Source of the DNA: Leptobrachium leishanense
Lineage: Eukaryota > Chordata > Amphibia > Anura > Megophryidae
Length of the DNA: 64,000 bases
Assembly: GCA_009667805.1 (NCBI GenBank)
Contig: CM019066.1
Coordinates: 120,357,690 to 120,421,689 of the forward strand
Direction: 5' to 3'
The stretch's first letter is position 1. Each line of letters starts with the position of its first letter. A program made the position numbers and the translations under genes. Of the stretch, positions 33,333-45,436 are shown in pieces. Under the pieces are notes generated by a model. The model was not told the origin of the DNA, searched no databases, and was given only the letters and a program-made list of their open reading frames with translations.

Positions 33333-33482
33333 CAGGCCAGGTTTGCCAGATATCTGAAGCACAGCACAGGTGATATGATTTGCTGCTCAGTGATTGCAGG
33401 ATTCATTCTGCAATTCCTCATGGTGATCTGTAAAATCTGGCCTGTTAGGGGGTCCCAACGACAGGTTTGAGAAACACTGATC
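33333..33482. mobile_element. 182-bp hAT MITE, copy 2 (left end lost)
   Basis: Shares GATATGATTTGCTGCTCAGT with the other copies and ends TTTGAGAAACACTG; the left about 30 bases are missing. Confidence 0.75.
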
Positions 33483-33499
33483 TAGCTTCCCGACACTAT

Positions 33500-34704
33500 G
33501 GGCCACATTACAATCTTGACGCTAAAATCCTAGCGCAAAGTAAAAATCTTTGCGCTAAGCGTTAAAGTTTAGCGTGCGCAAATCACCGTTGGAATTACAA
33601 TCTTCGCGCATCCGCCGATCAATAGCGCATGTGCACGGAACGCTAACAGGACGTGCCAGAATGCACGCGTAGTACCGCCTCGCGCAAAAATCTTTGCGCG
33701 CGCTGTTCCCCCCCCCCAATTCAGCCAAAATGAAAATGTTTTCTATTGATATAAACTGCAGGTTCCACAAATCGCTACGTGGATGCAATCAACAGCCCCC
33801 AGGACATAGGGGAAGCCTCCAAGTGCATAAAAGCACTGTTTCACTCTTTGGAATCCGTCGTGAGTGGTAGGGAATCCTATATAGTAGTTCCAGTTGCGCT
33901 TCAATGCTAGGAGGAAGTGATGGAGCATGATGGAGAAGGTGCACTGGCTGACACCGCCTAATTCAGCTAGAGCCTGCTGGAAGGTGCCAGTGGCAAGGAA
34001 CCTCAGACAGCACAGCAACTTTGTCATTCCTGGGACAGATATCGGTGTCCCTGACCTGGACTCCAGATGGGCACAGATATATATAGGCTCTACCTACAGC
34101 TGCGGTCCCGGGTCAACCGGTAGCGGAGTCGACAATCAGCATCAGTCAGATGTTACAATGTTAAGCGTGTCCTTTGGACACGAGGTGCCTGTGGAACAGC
34201 ACACTCCCTCTCCAACTCCTGCTGCCATCGGAGACGTGTTCTGTGTCTGTGACGCAAAATGGGCACATATGCTGCAGCAATAATACATGCACACACAACG
34301 TCATCCATTGTATTGGTTTGTCATGACTTGAATGGGCCACTGTGCTTTGGTGCGTTCCTTTTTATGGGCTTGTATATATGGGGTTAGCCAGGTTGTTCAG
34401 ATTTGCCATTAGCACCAGCTTTTAGGAGTCGCTACGATTATCCGAATAACGTCCATGCGGTAATTACCGCAAATAGATTGTAATACCTTAATTATCCGAG
34501 CGCACATTTGCGTTTGCGCTCACAATGTTAAGTATAGGACGCTCAAAGTACAGTAGGTTTGCGCAGGTTCACACGCGATACACGATTCCGCGTGGTTGTA
34601 GCACTGAGTATGTAATTCGGAAGTCGTCGCAAATGGTTTTACCCCACGCGTTAAGAATTACTTATGCCGGCGCTAACGTTAGCGTCAAGATTGTAATGTG
34701 GCCC
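33500..34704 (-). mobile_element. Harbinger transposon, decayed
   Basis: Inverted ends GGGCCACATTACAATCTTGA and TCAAGATTGTAATGTGGCCC. It carries part of a HARBI1-type transposase on the minus strand. The right arm includes GTTCAGATTTGCCATTAGC, also found in 45718-46406. Confidence 0.85.
33743..34027 (-). pseudogene. Harbinger transposase fragment
   Basis: Reads LLCCLRFLATGTFQQALAEL, then VSQCTFSIMLHHFL, then YIGFPTTHDG and GGFPYVLGAVDCIHVAI. This is the order of the PIF/Harbinger (HARBI1-like) nuclease: helical part, then the GA(V/I)DC(I/T)H motif with the first catalytic Asp. It is cut off right after that motif, so the second Asp and Glu are absent. Confidence 0.85.
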
Positions 34705-34725
34705 CATAGGTTTTACAACACAATA

Positions 34726-35990
34726 CAGGGTAATTGATGAAGTATACAGTTTCCACGCACTATAAAACAAAAAAATTAAGATATTTTATGTTACCTGTAG
34801 CAGAATTGTAGGGAAAGGTTTCAAGTTTTTTTTGAGACAGACACAGATGTTCAATGTGTGCACCCTTAGTCACACGACACATCAAGCCGGTAATCCATTT
34901 CCGCACAAACGCAAGGTAAAATATCTGAATCAAGTGCAGTGATAGGGTCTGTGATATGCTGTTTCAGCTCCGCTAGATCAACAGGAAGGGGAGAGGCGAA
35001 TACCTTGTCCTTTACGTACCGCCACAGGAAAAAGTCACAAGGTGTTAAGTCAGGACTTTTGGGTGGCCATTGGGTCAATGGCATGTTGTAGTCAGTGACT
35101 CATCCAATCCATCGGTAAGGAAGATGTTCATCGAGATAATCTCGCACCTCGCCTAACCAGTGCAGTGGAGCACCGATTGGAGAATAAAGTTGTCACTGTC
35201 GTCCTGCAAGTGTGGCATCAACCAAAGACTTAACATATATGCAGAAAAGAGCCTCCAGTGACAGTTTTATCGTAAAAAAATAAGGGTCCGAACACTTTCT
35301 TTTTGGACACAGTACAGAACACATTTACCTTAGGGGAATCTTGCACGTGTTGCACTGTAAATCTAGAACTCTCCGTTTCCCAAAAAATGAACATTGTGCT
35401 TGTTTACCTGACCGCTCGCGGGAAATGCAGCTTCAAATCGGTGAAAACTGAGTGATCGGCAAAATTGTCATTTTCAAAAAAGGTGCTACAATTCGGCACT
35501 AAATTCAAAGCGCCTTGTCCAGGTCAGTGAGATTTTGCAACATCTGCACTTTGTATGGCATCATTTTCAACTTCTTTCGCAAAATTCTCCAGATAGTGGG
35601 CTAGGAAATCTGCACTTCATGACTCACCCTCAGTGCTGATTTTCCCAGGCTTCATTGAATGGTCCGTAGTTTCACTTTTATGCCAATCGTAGATAGATTT
35701 TCTGATTGGAGGTTCTTTTCCGAATTGTGATCGAAAATGCCATTGCACAACAGTTACAGATTCCATTTTGCTCAGTTCAAGAACACAAAACGCCTTCTCC
35801 ACTCCAGACGCTGCCATTTTGACTGACTAGTCACGTGACACATGCGCTATTGCCTACGTTTCTTCCCTCAGTAGCGGGACAGAAACTTTATGAGTACATC
35901 TACCTAACAGTTCGCAGTAGTGGTCTGTGTCTTCAACGGTCACGGTTTTACAGCATCTGGAAACTGTATACTCCTTTATGAAACACCCTG
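34726..35990 (-). mobile_element. Mariner-family transposon
   Basis: TA target duplications at 34724-34725 and 35991-35992. Ends CAGGGTAATTGATGAAGTAT and, inverted, CAGGGTGTTTCATAAAGGAG, followed by matching GTATACAGTTTCC arms. It codes for a broken transposase on the minus strand. The protein wording is of a mariner type that I know mainly from arthropod genomes. Confidence 0.88.
34866..35817 (-). pseudogene. Mariner transposase, degenerate
   Basis: The N-terminal part (35817-35617) reads KAFCVLELSKMESVTVVQWH then PPIRKSIYDWHKSE, the paired helix-turn-helix DNA-binding region. Near 35400-35340 a frame gives FPASGQVNKHNVHFLG. The C-terminal part (35084-34866) reads WPPKSPDLTPCDFFLWRYVK, the region around the last catalytic acid of the DDD/DDE family, then KDKVFASPLP. 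Several frame breaks separate the parts. Confidence 0.85.
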
Positions 35991-36096
35991 TATCACTGAC
36001 GGCTGGGGTGCAATGAAAGATGAATATTAGAATTAACAGCTTCCCCATGTAACAACTGAATGCACAACTTTTGCAAATGTAGGTGTCACTCTAGAG

Positions 36097-36278
36097 AAGT
36101 GGTTCTCAACCCTGTCCTCAAGTTCCCCTAACAGGCCAAATTTTCAAGATCAAGTTGAGGAAATGCAGACTGAATCCTGCAATCACTGAGCAGCAAATCA
36201 TATCACCTGTGCTGTGCTTCAGATATCTGGCAAACCTGACCTGTTAGGGATACTTGGGGACAGGGTTGAGAACCACTG
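36097..36278. mobile_element. 182-bp hAT MITE, copy 3
   Basis: Perfect 8-bp duplication CTCTAGAG (36089-36096, 36279-36286). Ends AAGTGGTTCTCAACC and GGTTGAGAACCACTG. Confidence 0.9.
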
Positions 36279-36367
36279 CTCTAGAGCCATGGTTGACCAG
36301 TGCTTGGGAAGATAGTCAATGAAGGGGACTGATGTCAGTTAGTAATAGATGCACATACACCAAAGAC

Positions 36368-36549
36368 CAGTGTTTCCCAAACCAGTCCTCGGGACCCACT
36401 GATACACCTGGTTTGCCAGATATCTGAAGCACAGCACAGGTGATATGATTTGCTTCTCATTGATTGCAGGATTCAGTCTGCTTTTCCCCAATGCGATCTG
36501 CAAAATCTGGTCTGGTTGAGGGTCTTGAGGACAGGTTTGGGAAACACTG
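36368..36549. mobile_element. 182-bp hAT MITE, copy 4
   Basis: Ends CAGTGTTTCCCAAACC and GGTTTGGGAAACACTG, flanks CCAAAGAC/CCATACAC (6 of 8 bases equal). It lies in opposite orientation to copy 3, only 90 bp away. Confidence 0.85.
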
Positions 36550-36667
36550 CCATACACCGTAATCCCTACAAATCGATGTTGTTTAATCAAGTTTACTATG
36601 GATCGGTTAAAATAAAGATAACCTTGGCTTTAGGAGCAAAATACAGTTCCTGCTAATGAGTGTAGAC

Positions 36668-36792
36668 CATGGGTCAGCAATCTTGGCCCTCCAGATGTTG
36701 TGTTGCTATATTTCCATCAACCTAACTACTGATGGAACTACATCTCCCATGATGCTCAAAAACATCTGGAGGACCAAAGTTGCTGCACCCTG
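36668..36792. mobile_element. hAT MITE (GGGTCAGCAA ends)
   Basis: CATGGGTCAGCAATCTTGGC and the inverse CCAAAGTTGCTGCACCCTG, with flanks GTGTAGAC/GTATAAAC (6 of 8 equal). CTCCAGATGTT/AACATCTGGAG inner arms. Confidence 0.7.
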
Positions 36793-36799
36793 GTATAAA

Positions 36800-38690
36800 C
36801 ATCAACAAAAATCGCCTGTAGTTTAATAAAACATACATTTTTATGGATTTAGAATTGGAGGTTTCACAAACCCAAAGGCCTAGCATCGGATGTAAGCACA
36901 AATGTCACAGGATGTAATTCCACTCGTGGATACATGTATGACTAAAAAGATCCTGTTTGTCCTTCCTCGATTGCTCAGCATAAACATATTTTCATTAACT
37001 ACTGCACTAATCATAGAGCGGATATAAATCCCGTGTCAAAATCTCCGGCACAGCCTTGGCGATCAAGCAGAGAAACTATGTGAGAGTGACATTAAAAGAT
37101 GTGAGAGGAGATTGAGGCAGCACAAACAATCCACTGAGATGTGTGTCTTCTGAACTACATCACAACCCTGCTCTGCCTAAAATAGCAAAAATCTGTCAGG
37201 CCAACTGATGTGCATTAAATTATATTAAAAAAAAGTGTGTGATGCCACCGCGGAAAGGACAGAATATATAAATAGTCATGAACTCAATTATAAGAAAGAC
37301 CACGCTTTAAATAAATAAACTTCAGAAATCTGGAAGGTCACCAAATGTAAACACCGTCATTTCCAAACTCAAGGTCCCTCCGACCTAAACAGTTCATTAA
37401 ATTCTTAAATGATTTTTCGAGTGTGACAGAAATAGAAGAGGATTTCTGTGACACCGAGGTAGGAAATCTAAATGCTTCCTAATTCTGGAAATTGGCGTCA
37501 GGGACCTGATACTCATTACAACGTTAACTGTGCAAAAGCAAACTAATTTCTTTCCTGGTATTTGTTACCTGGTTATTCTGCAGGTCACAACAATTAGATA
37601 GGGATTATTGTATATTTAACCTGTTTTTATCGTTAGTACCAAGTTCAAAACCCATTCGTTTTATGTGAATGGACTTTAATAAGTCAACGAGCAACTATGT
37701 ATTCTCTGGAATTGACATTTTCTGATTTCCTCACCCCAACAAAAATGCCAATCAAATATGTATTGGGTGCAGTAAAAGGGAAAAAAGCCTCATCTCCAGT
37801 TGTTCTCTTACATGGAATGCTTGAAGCTTTTGTGCTCAACGCGCTATGGAAGAAATGCCCAGGCGTGCAGGCACTCGTACAGCATTTTTTGATTGATGTA
37901 AGAGCGAACATCAGCACACCTGATGCAATATAGGTGCAAGCCCCAGCTGGGATGTGAAGTATGTTTTATTTTTACTGCAACTGCTCTAATCATACGGAAA
38001 AAGGTTTGTTGCGATGAGATCCCCACATACAATGTATCTATGTGCACAGCACAAAAAATGAGTTTTGTCAGAATTGTTTCACATGAAAACATTTTCAGTT
38101 TGGGTGAACTGGATTCTCTTTGCCGTACTTTTCTTAAAGTTTGGTATGGATGAATTGGATCACAGAATGAAGTGCATTTACCCGCAGTCATCACTAACCT
38201 CCAGCAGGCAAAACTATTGTAACACAATGGAGTTTAAATTAGCGGTGGGTAACCAGCGGACCCTGTAAAAATGAATGAATACACACATACATAAATATGG
38301 AGTTGCAATAACCCCCATAGCTCCCTGACGTAGCATGGATAGGGGCATATCATCTAAGCAACAAGCAGTCATCGGTCGCTCACTGCTACCTACCTAGCAC
38401 TGCTGGGATTAAATTTTAGCGACTAGACAACTACTGCTACCCAGTGACCAATATTCTGGGAGGTCGGTAAACATAGGGAGCATGGCAGCATCTCTCCCTG
38501 AATGAGTGGGAACAGGAAGATGGACACGTCCATTACACAAGTAGTTCAATAAGCCCCCTCCCACACAATATGGGTAAGAGCAAGGTGCAATGTAATGTAT
38601 TTTCCCTGTTTTAATACAGCCAATATCCACTACACATCCTCAAACCCCACCCCAAAATTTGGCAACTGCGGGTTAGTAGCTGCTTAGACA
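36800..38690. other. zbbx intron sequence, no gene seen
   Basis: No repeat ends recognised. The minus-strand reading at 37684-37917 has no recognisable domain or supporting splice sites. Confidence 0.35.
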
Positions 38691-38693
38691 TTA

Positions 38694-39290
38694 GGGGCTA
38701 AATTACAAGGTTAATGCTAGAATGGGGATGCTAACAGGGAAAAGTGTTAGCAGTGTTAGTGTTAGATTTCGGGGCAGTCGCTGTCTCAGCACCTTACCCC
38801 AAAACACAGCGATAACCTCAGTGATACTTGTGGTAGCGCTTCCATAGGACTCCACAGAGTGTTGCGCTATTGGATGTGTGCCCTGCACGATCACGCGAGA
38901 TCTTGCAGCGCCACGGAGTAATCACTATTTGTTCCCAGTCTCACTCTGCCCCTGGGGGCAAGAAGCGGCGGATAGGGCCACTGTTGCGCTGCGGGAAAGA
39001 GGCGAGTATTGGATTTATGAGGGGGGTAGGGGTGCTAAAAGGACTTCACAAAAGCGAAATCATTTAGCACCAGCTATTAGGAGTAGCTAAAATTTTGTTT
39101 ATCCCAATCGCTGCGGTAATTAGCGCTAGGATTTTGTAATACTTTACTTATCCTAACATTATTACTGATTTTGCATCCTATACTTAACATTAGGAGTGCA
39201 AAGTACAGTAAGCTTGCGCAAACTGGCGCAATCACAGATTCGTTACTGTATTTCTCACAGGTTTAGCATCAGGAATGTAATCCTCTCTGG
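38694..39290. mobile_element. Harbinger-type MITE, diverged
   Basis: Shares CATAGGACTCCA, CAGTCTCACTCTGCCCCTGG and TTTAGCACCAGCTATTAGGA with 31828 and 51763. The left end is GGGGCTAAATTACAAGG and the right end ends near GGAATGTAATCC. Confidence 0.6.
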
Positions 39291-39295
39291 GTCAC

Positions 39296-39600
39296 CTCTC
39301 CGCCGTCTTCTGTCCCTGTCCTCTCTTCTTCCTTCTTCTCCCGGGCCCTCCGTCTTCTCTGCTCTTCTCCCGGACCCTCCTCTGTCGAAGGCAGCTGCTC
39401 TCGAGACTGGAGGGGGCAGGGCCAAAGCAGCATGCTTGAGAGGCCCACGCACGCTGCTTAGCCCCACCCAGCCAGTCAGGAGGAGGGACACAGTACAACT
39501 CCGGATTCGGAGAGTCCGATACCGGAGTTGTAAAAGGGCACCGCCGCTGCCATCGGGGCCCAGGGCCCCTTAAGGCAGCATGGGGCGTAATGCCCTGATG
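39296..39600. repeat. GC-rich C/T tract and palindrome
   Basis: Long CT-rich tract (39298-39380) followed by CAACTCCGGATTCGGAGAGT with the inverse ACCGGAGTTG nearby. Probably a repeat fragment; not identified. Confidence 0.3.
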
Positions 39601-40455
39601 GCGGCTCTGTCCCACCTATCACAACATCACACCAACAAATTATTGAATAACAAACCCAATTCGTTAGTAGCACATTTCAATCCAATGGCAATCCTTTGCT
39701 TCGGAATTCAGACAAATCACCACAAGTTCAGAAGAATCAAGATTTGGCAAAAAATTTATTTGCAAATCTAGTATACATTATGCTAAATGCAAAACTGATA
39801 AGACTGCGTTACAGTTTTTACCCAGCAAAATAAATATTTATTCATGCTTTGTAATTATTGGCTAGAAAATTCTGCAATATAGAACAAAGGGTATGCGAAT
39901 AAAGTTTTGTTTAAATCACAAGAGCAAAGAAATACAGTAGATTCGTATCCATGTAACCTCTTGTCATATTCCAAGCCAAGAAATTGGAAAGGGGGAAGGT
40001 TAATTTGCACAAAAAGCCATTTGTTGTTTACAATCTTCAGCACCTAATAATTTCAAAACAGGCAGACGTTTGGGGCTTACTTTTAGCATGACCTACTCAT
40101 TATTAAATTTCTATAACATTCTGTATAAAGGGGGTCACTGCAGGTGTTACAGTGAATTATATATAAGATGGTATCAATTAAAACCACATGAAAGGATGTC
40201 CAATGTGAGCATTATTATTGACCTTGCTCTCCATGGGTCCACAGTGAATTTATAAATGTATAACACAGATTGATCATGTCAGAGTTCTTCGTAACACCTA
40301 TTCATATAATATCTAGAAGAATCCGAGTAGCAGAGCTGACTTAAGATCTTTAAGTGCTCTCCGTGAAACGCCTGCAGAGCCCAATGCTTATGTTGTTTAT
40401 TTGACATTAAAATATGGCAAGAGAAATCCATACTTTTATTTATAGGAAAAAAAAA
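39601..40455. other. Unassigned AT-rich intron sequence
   Basis: No gene or repeat ends seen. Confidence 0.3.
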
Positions 40456-40459
40456 CTAA

Positions 40460-40858
40460 TCTATACATATAAACGCGAAAGTCCTGACTGATTGATTGAC
40501 TGATCAACGCCCAGCTGAAACCGTTTAACCTAGGAACGTGAAATTTTGAAGGTGCATTGTTTTTATGATGTAGGCACCCACTAAGGAAGGATTTTTGGAA
40601 ACTCCGCCCCTAAGAGGGTGAAAAAGGGGGTTGAATATTTTAAACAGGATACCTATATCTCATAAACAGAAGATGTTACAAACGTGAAAAATGGTATTTA
40701 GTTTAATCTTGAGAAATATAAAAACACGTGTTTTACCATTTTCCAAAAATCCAATTGTGGGGGGCAAAAAGGGGGGGGGGGGTTGAATACTTTTATCACT
40801 ACACCTATATTTCAAAACCCAAAGATGTTACACGTGTGAAGTCGCGGGCAAAAGCTAG
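40460..40858 (+). mobile_element. Non-autonomous Helitron
   Basis: Starts TCTATACATATAAACGCGAA directly after an A and ends CGCGGGCAAAAGCTAG directly before a T: insertion between A and T without duplication, 5' TC and 3' CTAG, as in Helitrons. 399 bp, no Rep/helicase. A 3' hairpin is not obvious. Confidence 0.65.
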
Positions 40859-41485
40859 TAAAATTTTCTCACAGTCAGGTCCAGGCAGTCTTACAAATGT
40901 TCACCAAGAACCTTTACAGACGCGTTCACGGTTACAGCTGTACTCTCCAATAATGTTCTGTTCTACTGATTAGGGTTTCTCTATCTCTAGTGGAATTATA
41001 TAACAGAAGGGATTAAAGTCCACCTGTCACACCCTAAATAAACTAGGCTCATTTGAAAGGGAATTGCTCCCTTTGTCGATGTCAGCATTTTTTTGGTGAC
41101 ATTAATATTTGAAAAAAGTTATTCCTTGTCAATGTTTTCCTTTCCCTTATGTGACCGCAGCATGGCGCACAGCTGTGAGTGGAGAGTCGCCCGCTAAATC
41201 AGTGGGAGCCATTGGCTGTCGGTGAACTGACTAATATGTCATTGTGCTGACAACACTGCTGAAGTCCAATCCCGCATCACTGCGTAACGGCCCCCCAGTT
41301 AGCTCCGTCCACTAAGGGTGAAACATAGCAGTGGCTGTCACTTGAGCGAGAGGAGTACAAAATGATATGATATCTTAGCAAGGAATGTGATATGGCATTG
41401 CTCTTTAAGGCTAATGTGATCTCCATCTCCTGAAGTGCACGATAAGATGGTATTCACTCAATGTCTCTGAGCTCTTGCTACATAA

Positions 41486-42140
41486 GGGGTTATTCAAAGA
41501 GCACCGAAATTGCGGCGCACTTTTATTCAGCGCATGTCAGTGTGATTCGGCGAGTTCAATTTGCCAATCCTGCGGTGAATTAAGCACTCACCGCAGGGTC
41601 TCCAAAGTGCGCCGAATGGATCAGTCGAACGCCAAAGTCAATGTTCTGATGAAAAAAAGTCGACCAGCAGTCATACAGGGGTAAAAACAAAAACAAAAAA
41701 AAAACCTGCAATTTGTAAAAGGCATTTTAAACAAAAATAATGCATAGAAATATATAAGGTCCTACGAATGAAAATAAAAAGGTCTGTTACATAATACAAA
41801 ATAAAAAAAGAATCAAAAATGGCGCCGAAAAAAATCCAGAAAAATGCCTAAAAAAATTCTAAAAAATTAATTTAAAAGACTTGTTTGCTGCAAATGAAAA
41901 GAATAAACGGTTGAATAAAAACAAAAACAGGGATTATTGTTTACATTGAAAACTATGAGATTGGCCTGTTCAAACATATCGAACGTAAGTACCGAAAATC
42001 ATTGCCGCCAAATTGCACTGTATTTCACTGGCAATTCGCCAATATTTGAATATCTGAATTGCCACGAAATTGCACCGTATGGTGAAATTCACCATTCAGT
42101 GCAATTCGGTGGCATATTTGGCAGTCTTTGGATAATCCCC
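41486..42140. mobile_element. TIR element (GGGGTTATTCAAAGA ends)
   Basis: GGGGTTATTCAAAGAGCACC and the inverse GCAGTCTTTGGATAATCCCC. Inside are A-rich runs and CACCGCAGGGTC, shared with 46448-47348 and 62030-62411. Confidence 0.65.
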
Positions 42141-42715
42141 ATAGTGTCAGTTTGAAGAAGGTAGAGTGTAGATTATGACATGCCATTCCAGCTAGCATTC
42201 TCCATCCCAAAGCCTTGACTCATGATGGCAAAGTTGGAAATGTGTCAGAAGCATAGAACTACATTTCCATCTAAGAATTACATGTCCCTTGATGCTCCAA
42301 GGGATGCATTAGGCATCATTACCACTACAGCCGAATTAAGTGGATATGTTCCCAGGAACGTGTCTCCTTTGAGATACTTTTCAATTTTTTGTTCATACAG
42401 GGGTGCTAAGTGAAGACTGCATCTCCTCCCTGAAAACCTGTCAGTCAGAGAACTGGTAGACCTACTTCCTGGCTCTCTGATCAAAAATATTCATGTCGGT
42501 GCAGATTCTAACAAGTCCAGAATTGAGGGAAAAGGAGGGAGATATTGCCCAATTCTAACTCACTGCTCAGTGCATTTTAGGATTAAAATAAATCAGTTAA
42601 ATGTGATAATATAATACAGTGTAATATATAGGCCATAAGCCGCCACTTGCTCTTTTGGTAGTTTGCATTTAAAACTATGGTAAAAATCAGATAAACAGAA
42701 ATTTTACACACATAC

Positions 42716-42828
42716 CAGTAAAGCACTTTTCATTTCACACTGTCCGCAAGCCTTTCCTTTTATTTTAGTTTTTTCAATTGGGATAACGGTATTAGCAGAT
42801 TTGGTAACAGTTGACAGCTTCATTGGCT
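42716..42828 (-). CDS. zbbx: zbbx exon: linker and first half of the B-box
   Basis: 113 nt, enters with two bases of a codon and ends in phase 0. It codes PMKLSTVTKSANTVIPIEKT then KIKGKACGQCEMKSALL. CGQC supplies the first zinc ligands of the B-box, which continues in the exon at 31216-31311 ([10 protein letters not shown]). The acceptor is TTTTATTTCCAG and the donor CTG/GTATGT. The intron of 11.4 kb that follows cuts the zinc finger in two and holds most of the DNA transposons of the window. Confidence 0.92.
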
Positions 42829-43365
42829 CTGGAAATAAAAGCACAATAATGCTGGAATCAGATATAAATCGACATCAGCACACACACAAAGCAAGTACAT
42901 CATTATGCTTCTTTGGTTCTAGAAAAAAAAAGAGCAATAATACTGAAATCAGATATAATCAGCATCAGAACTTACAAGGCAAGCACATCACTAAGTTAAG
43001 TTGAAAACACCAAGTGGGCTTAAAGCTGCATAGAAGCACAGCGCTTACTGCAAGATCGCAAGATCAAAGATACCATCCAATTTATGTTTACGATTACTGA
43101 GATAAAGTTTGTTCCGCAACTCAATGGTCAACATATCCAGCGAAGCATTCATTTAATTTTACAGAGCTGATCACTGGAAAGTGGACAGGGCATACATGGC
43201 TTATGAGAATAAATGTGACCACTGGTAGCAGCAAGTTATATCTGTAACGGAAATATTCTGGCAATTTAATCAAAGGCCGGTGAAATTCATCCACATCACC
43301 TCCAGCTCCCTAGATCAAATCAACAGAGTTTTTCTGCTGCAATGAGACAATTATATTGGGTTTCA

Positions 43366-43852
43366 GTTAATAACCTCTTCACTACCAATATCGAGATGAT
43401 GGTGCTTCTGAAGCAGCATCTGGTGCCCCGAAGATTGAGATATCTTGATCTGCTGATCTGCAGCCCAAAAGCAAATGAAAATCGTTTGCTGCAAACGAAT
43501 TTCATTTGCTTTTGGGCTGCAGAAGATGCCCCCAAAGTTTTAGCCTTGTGGGCATATAGCCCAAAGAGCTAAAACTGTAAAATCAGCTGCTCAAAGCTCT
43601 GAAATATCGGGCTTTCAGCAGCCGATGCAGGATGAAAAAGAACAAAATAGACCAGCCGCTCAAACCTCTAACTCAATTTGGCAGCAGATGACGTCATCTA
43701 CTGGCCAAAAATAGGTTATTTACAGTAAGACATAGAATGGGTATAAGCTCAAATATTTTTCTTACTTTATAATGAATTAAAAATGATTTTACAAAAAAAC
43801 ACTGGTTTCTGACAATGGCTTTTTGGAAAATCACTTTGTAGTGAAGGGGTTA
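43366..43852. mobile_element. TIR element with a large central hairpin
   Basis: Ends TAACCTCTTCACTAC and GTAGTGAAGGGGTTA. Inside, 43461-43522 is an almost perfect inverted repeat (CTGCAGCCCAAAAGCAAATG and its inverse CATTTGCTTTTGGGCTGCAG). Confidence 0.6.
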
Positions 43853-44009
43853 AAGGGAAATATTCATAAAAAAAATGTATTAAACTGTTTCCCTACTACA
43901 AACCAAGTACTTTAATTCTGGAATTCTATTTATAAAAACACTGCTCCTATGCTTTCTTTCCCTCCTCTTGTTTCAATAACCATAAAGGGTAACTTACCTT
44001 CCCCTAGAA

Positions 44010-44186
44010 CAGTGGTTCCCAACCACAGTCCTAAAGTGCCACAAACAGGCCAGGTTTTCCAGAAGCACAGCACAGATGATATGATTTGCTGCTCAGTGAC
44101 TGCAGGATTCAGTCTGCATTTCCTCAAGGTAATCCTTAAAACCTGGCCTGTTCAGGGTACTTGAGGACCACGGTTGGGAACCACTG
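44010..44186. mobile_element. 182-bp hAT MITE, copy 5
   Basis: Perfect 8-bp duplication CCCTAGAA (44002-44009, 44187-44194); ends CAGTGGTTCCCAACC and GGTTGGGAACCACTG. 177 bp. Confidence 0.92.
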
Positions 44187-44732
44187 CCCTAGAAACTTGA
44201 TGACATATGAAAAATGTACGGCTGTGAGCATTCAGAGACAGGATGATGTTATCATGCAGAGAGTGCCGACATTACCAGTGACCCATTTAGTGGCCTACAG
44301 GTGGGGTATTAATTTCCCATCTGCCTGATGACGCTTGTGTGGGTGGAGGAAACTCCTCTGCTTCACGCAAGTATATCGGGCGAACAGAATTGCAGGAAGG
44401 AGTGGGAAGAAGGGAGGCACTCCACACAGTCTGACCACTTTAAAAAGCTAAAGTGATAAAGGGACATCCTACACTCCTTGAAGGATTTTTCTGTAGTAAA
44501 CCTACTATATAAAAATACAGGTAGTTATTCAATATATGATGAGGAAATGCACAAAGGGAAAATGCAAATATCTGATTCTGAAAATTATATTTAAATCCAG
44601 TATTCTTTCTGTTGAACTGTTTTAACACAACATTTTAATTCCCCCCCCCAATAATCAGTTTGCATGTAACCTGCTATAACCAGACCCTGTGCCTATCTAC
44701 ATGCATGAATGAATTTATTGTAAATATGCTTT

Positions 44733-44813
44733 AACCCCTAAAAGAAGCAATCATGTAACGGTTACGTCATAAATGCATAGACTTTAAAGACCCTTGTCCC
44801 TTAAGGGGTTAAA
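44733..44813. mobile_element. Tiny piggyBac-type MITE
   Basis: TTTAACCCCTAAAAG at the left and CCCTTAAGGGGTTAAAG at the right, with TTAA on both sides; about 80 bp. Confidence 0.5.
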
Positions 44814-45387
44814 GATGGACATGCGATTACTTTTATTTAACTGATGGGAGACTGAGATGTTTTTTCACATATATTTTTGTATTTCACTGTGAATTGGGTG
44901 ACATCACGGTACATTGATTTTGTGACATCAGACCGTAATAAATGAAGTGGCTGGACTCACTCTCGGAACACAGTCGGTCACCACACAGCAATTCAAGGTC
45001 AGTGATTGTAATAGCTGCATAGTGCTTCCAAGCACATAACGCATTGTTTCGGCAGATAGAGCAGAAGCACTTACTGCGAAAGACTCTCATGCAATAAATA
45101 ATGTTGTTACTCTGTGCAGGTCGTAAATAGCATAGTGCGTGGTATGTTTTCAGATCAATTTATTGAAATAAATCAGTGACTTTATGCATGCACACCTCTC
45201 GTCATACTCCAGTCCTTTTAAGAAACGGTGTCTGGCCTTTGGGAAAATATTTCATAAAAAAAAAAAAAAAAGCAGATACAATCTTTAAATTGTTCCCACA
45301 GCTTGCAATCTGATTTTGTTGCATATTTTCACCAGGCACGAGCATCCTCAGCTCTGCAGCTTGTAAATGAATATTTTACACACCCAC

Positions 45388-45436
45388 CTGGCAGTGGATT
45401 TTTGAGGACTTTGAATTTTATTCTCCCGGAGGAAAT
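45388..45436 (-). CDS. zbbx: zbbx exon: 49-nt linker
   Basis: 49 nt, phase 0 in and one base out, coding ISSGRIKFKVLKNPLP. The acceptor is CTATATTCCAG and the donor CAG/GTGGGT. Without it the preceding exon (ending in phase 0) would read into a stop in the next exon; with it all phases close, which supports it strongly. The basic ISSGRIKFKVLK stretch matches my memory of the segment before the B-box in ZBBX of other vertebrates. Confidence 0.88.

Noticed and set aside
37684..37917. 77-codon minus-strand frame
   Set aside because: No domain, no splice sites in phase with zbbx exons, and the opposite strand is similarly open.
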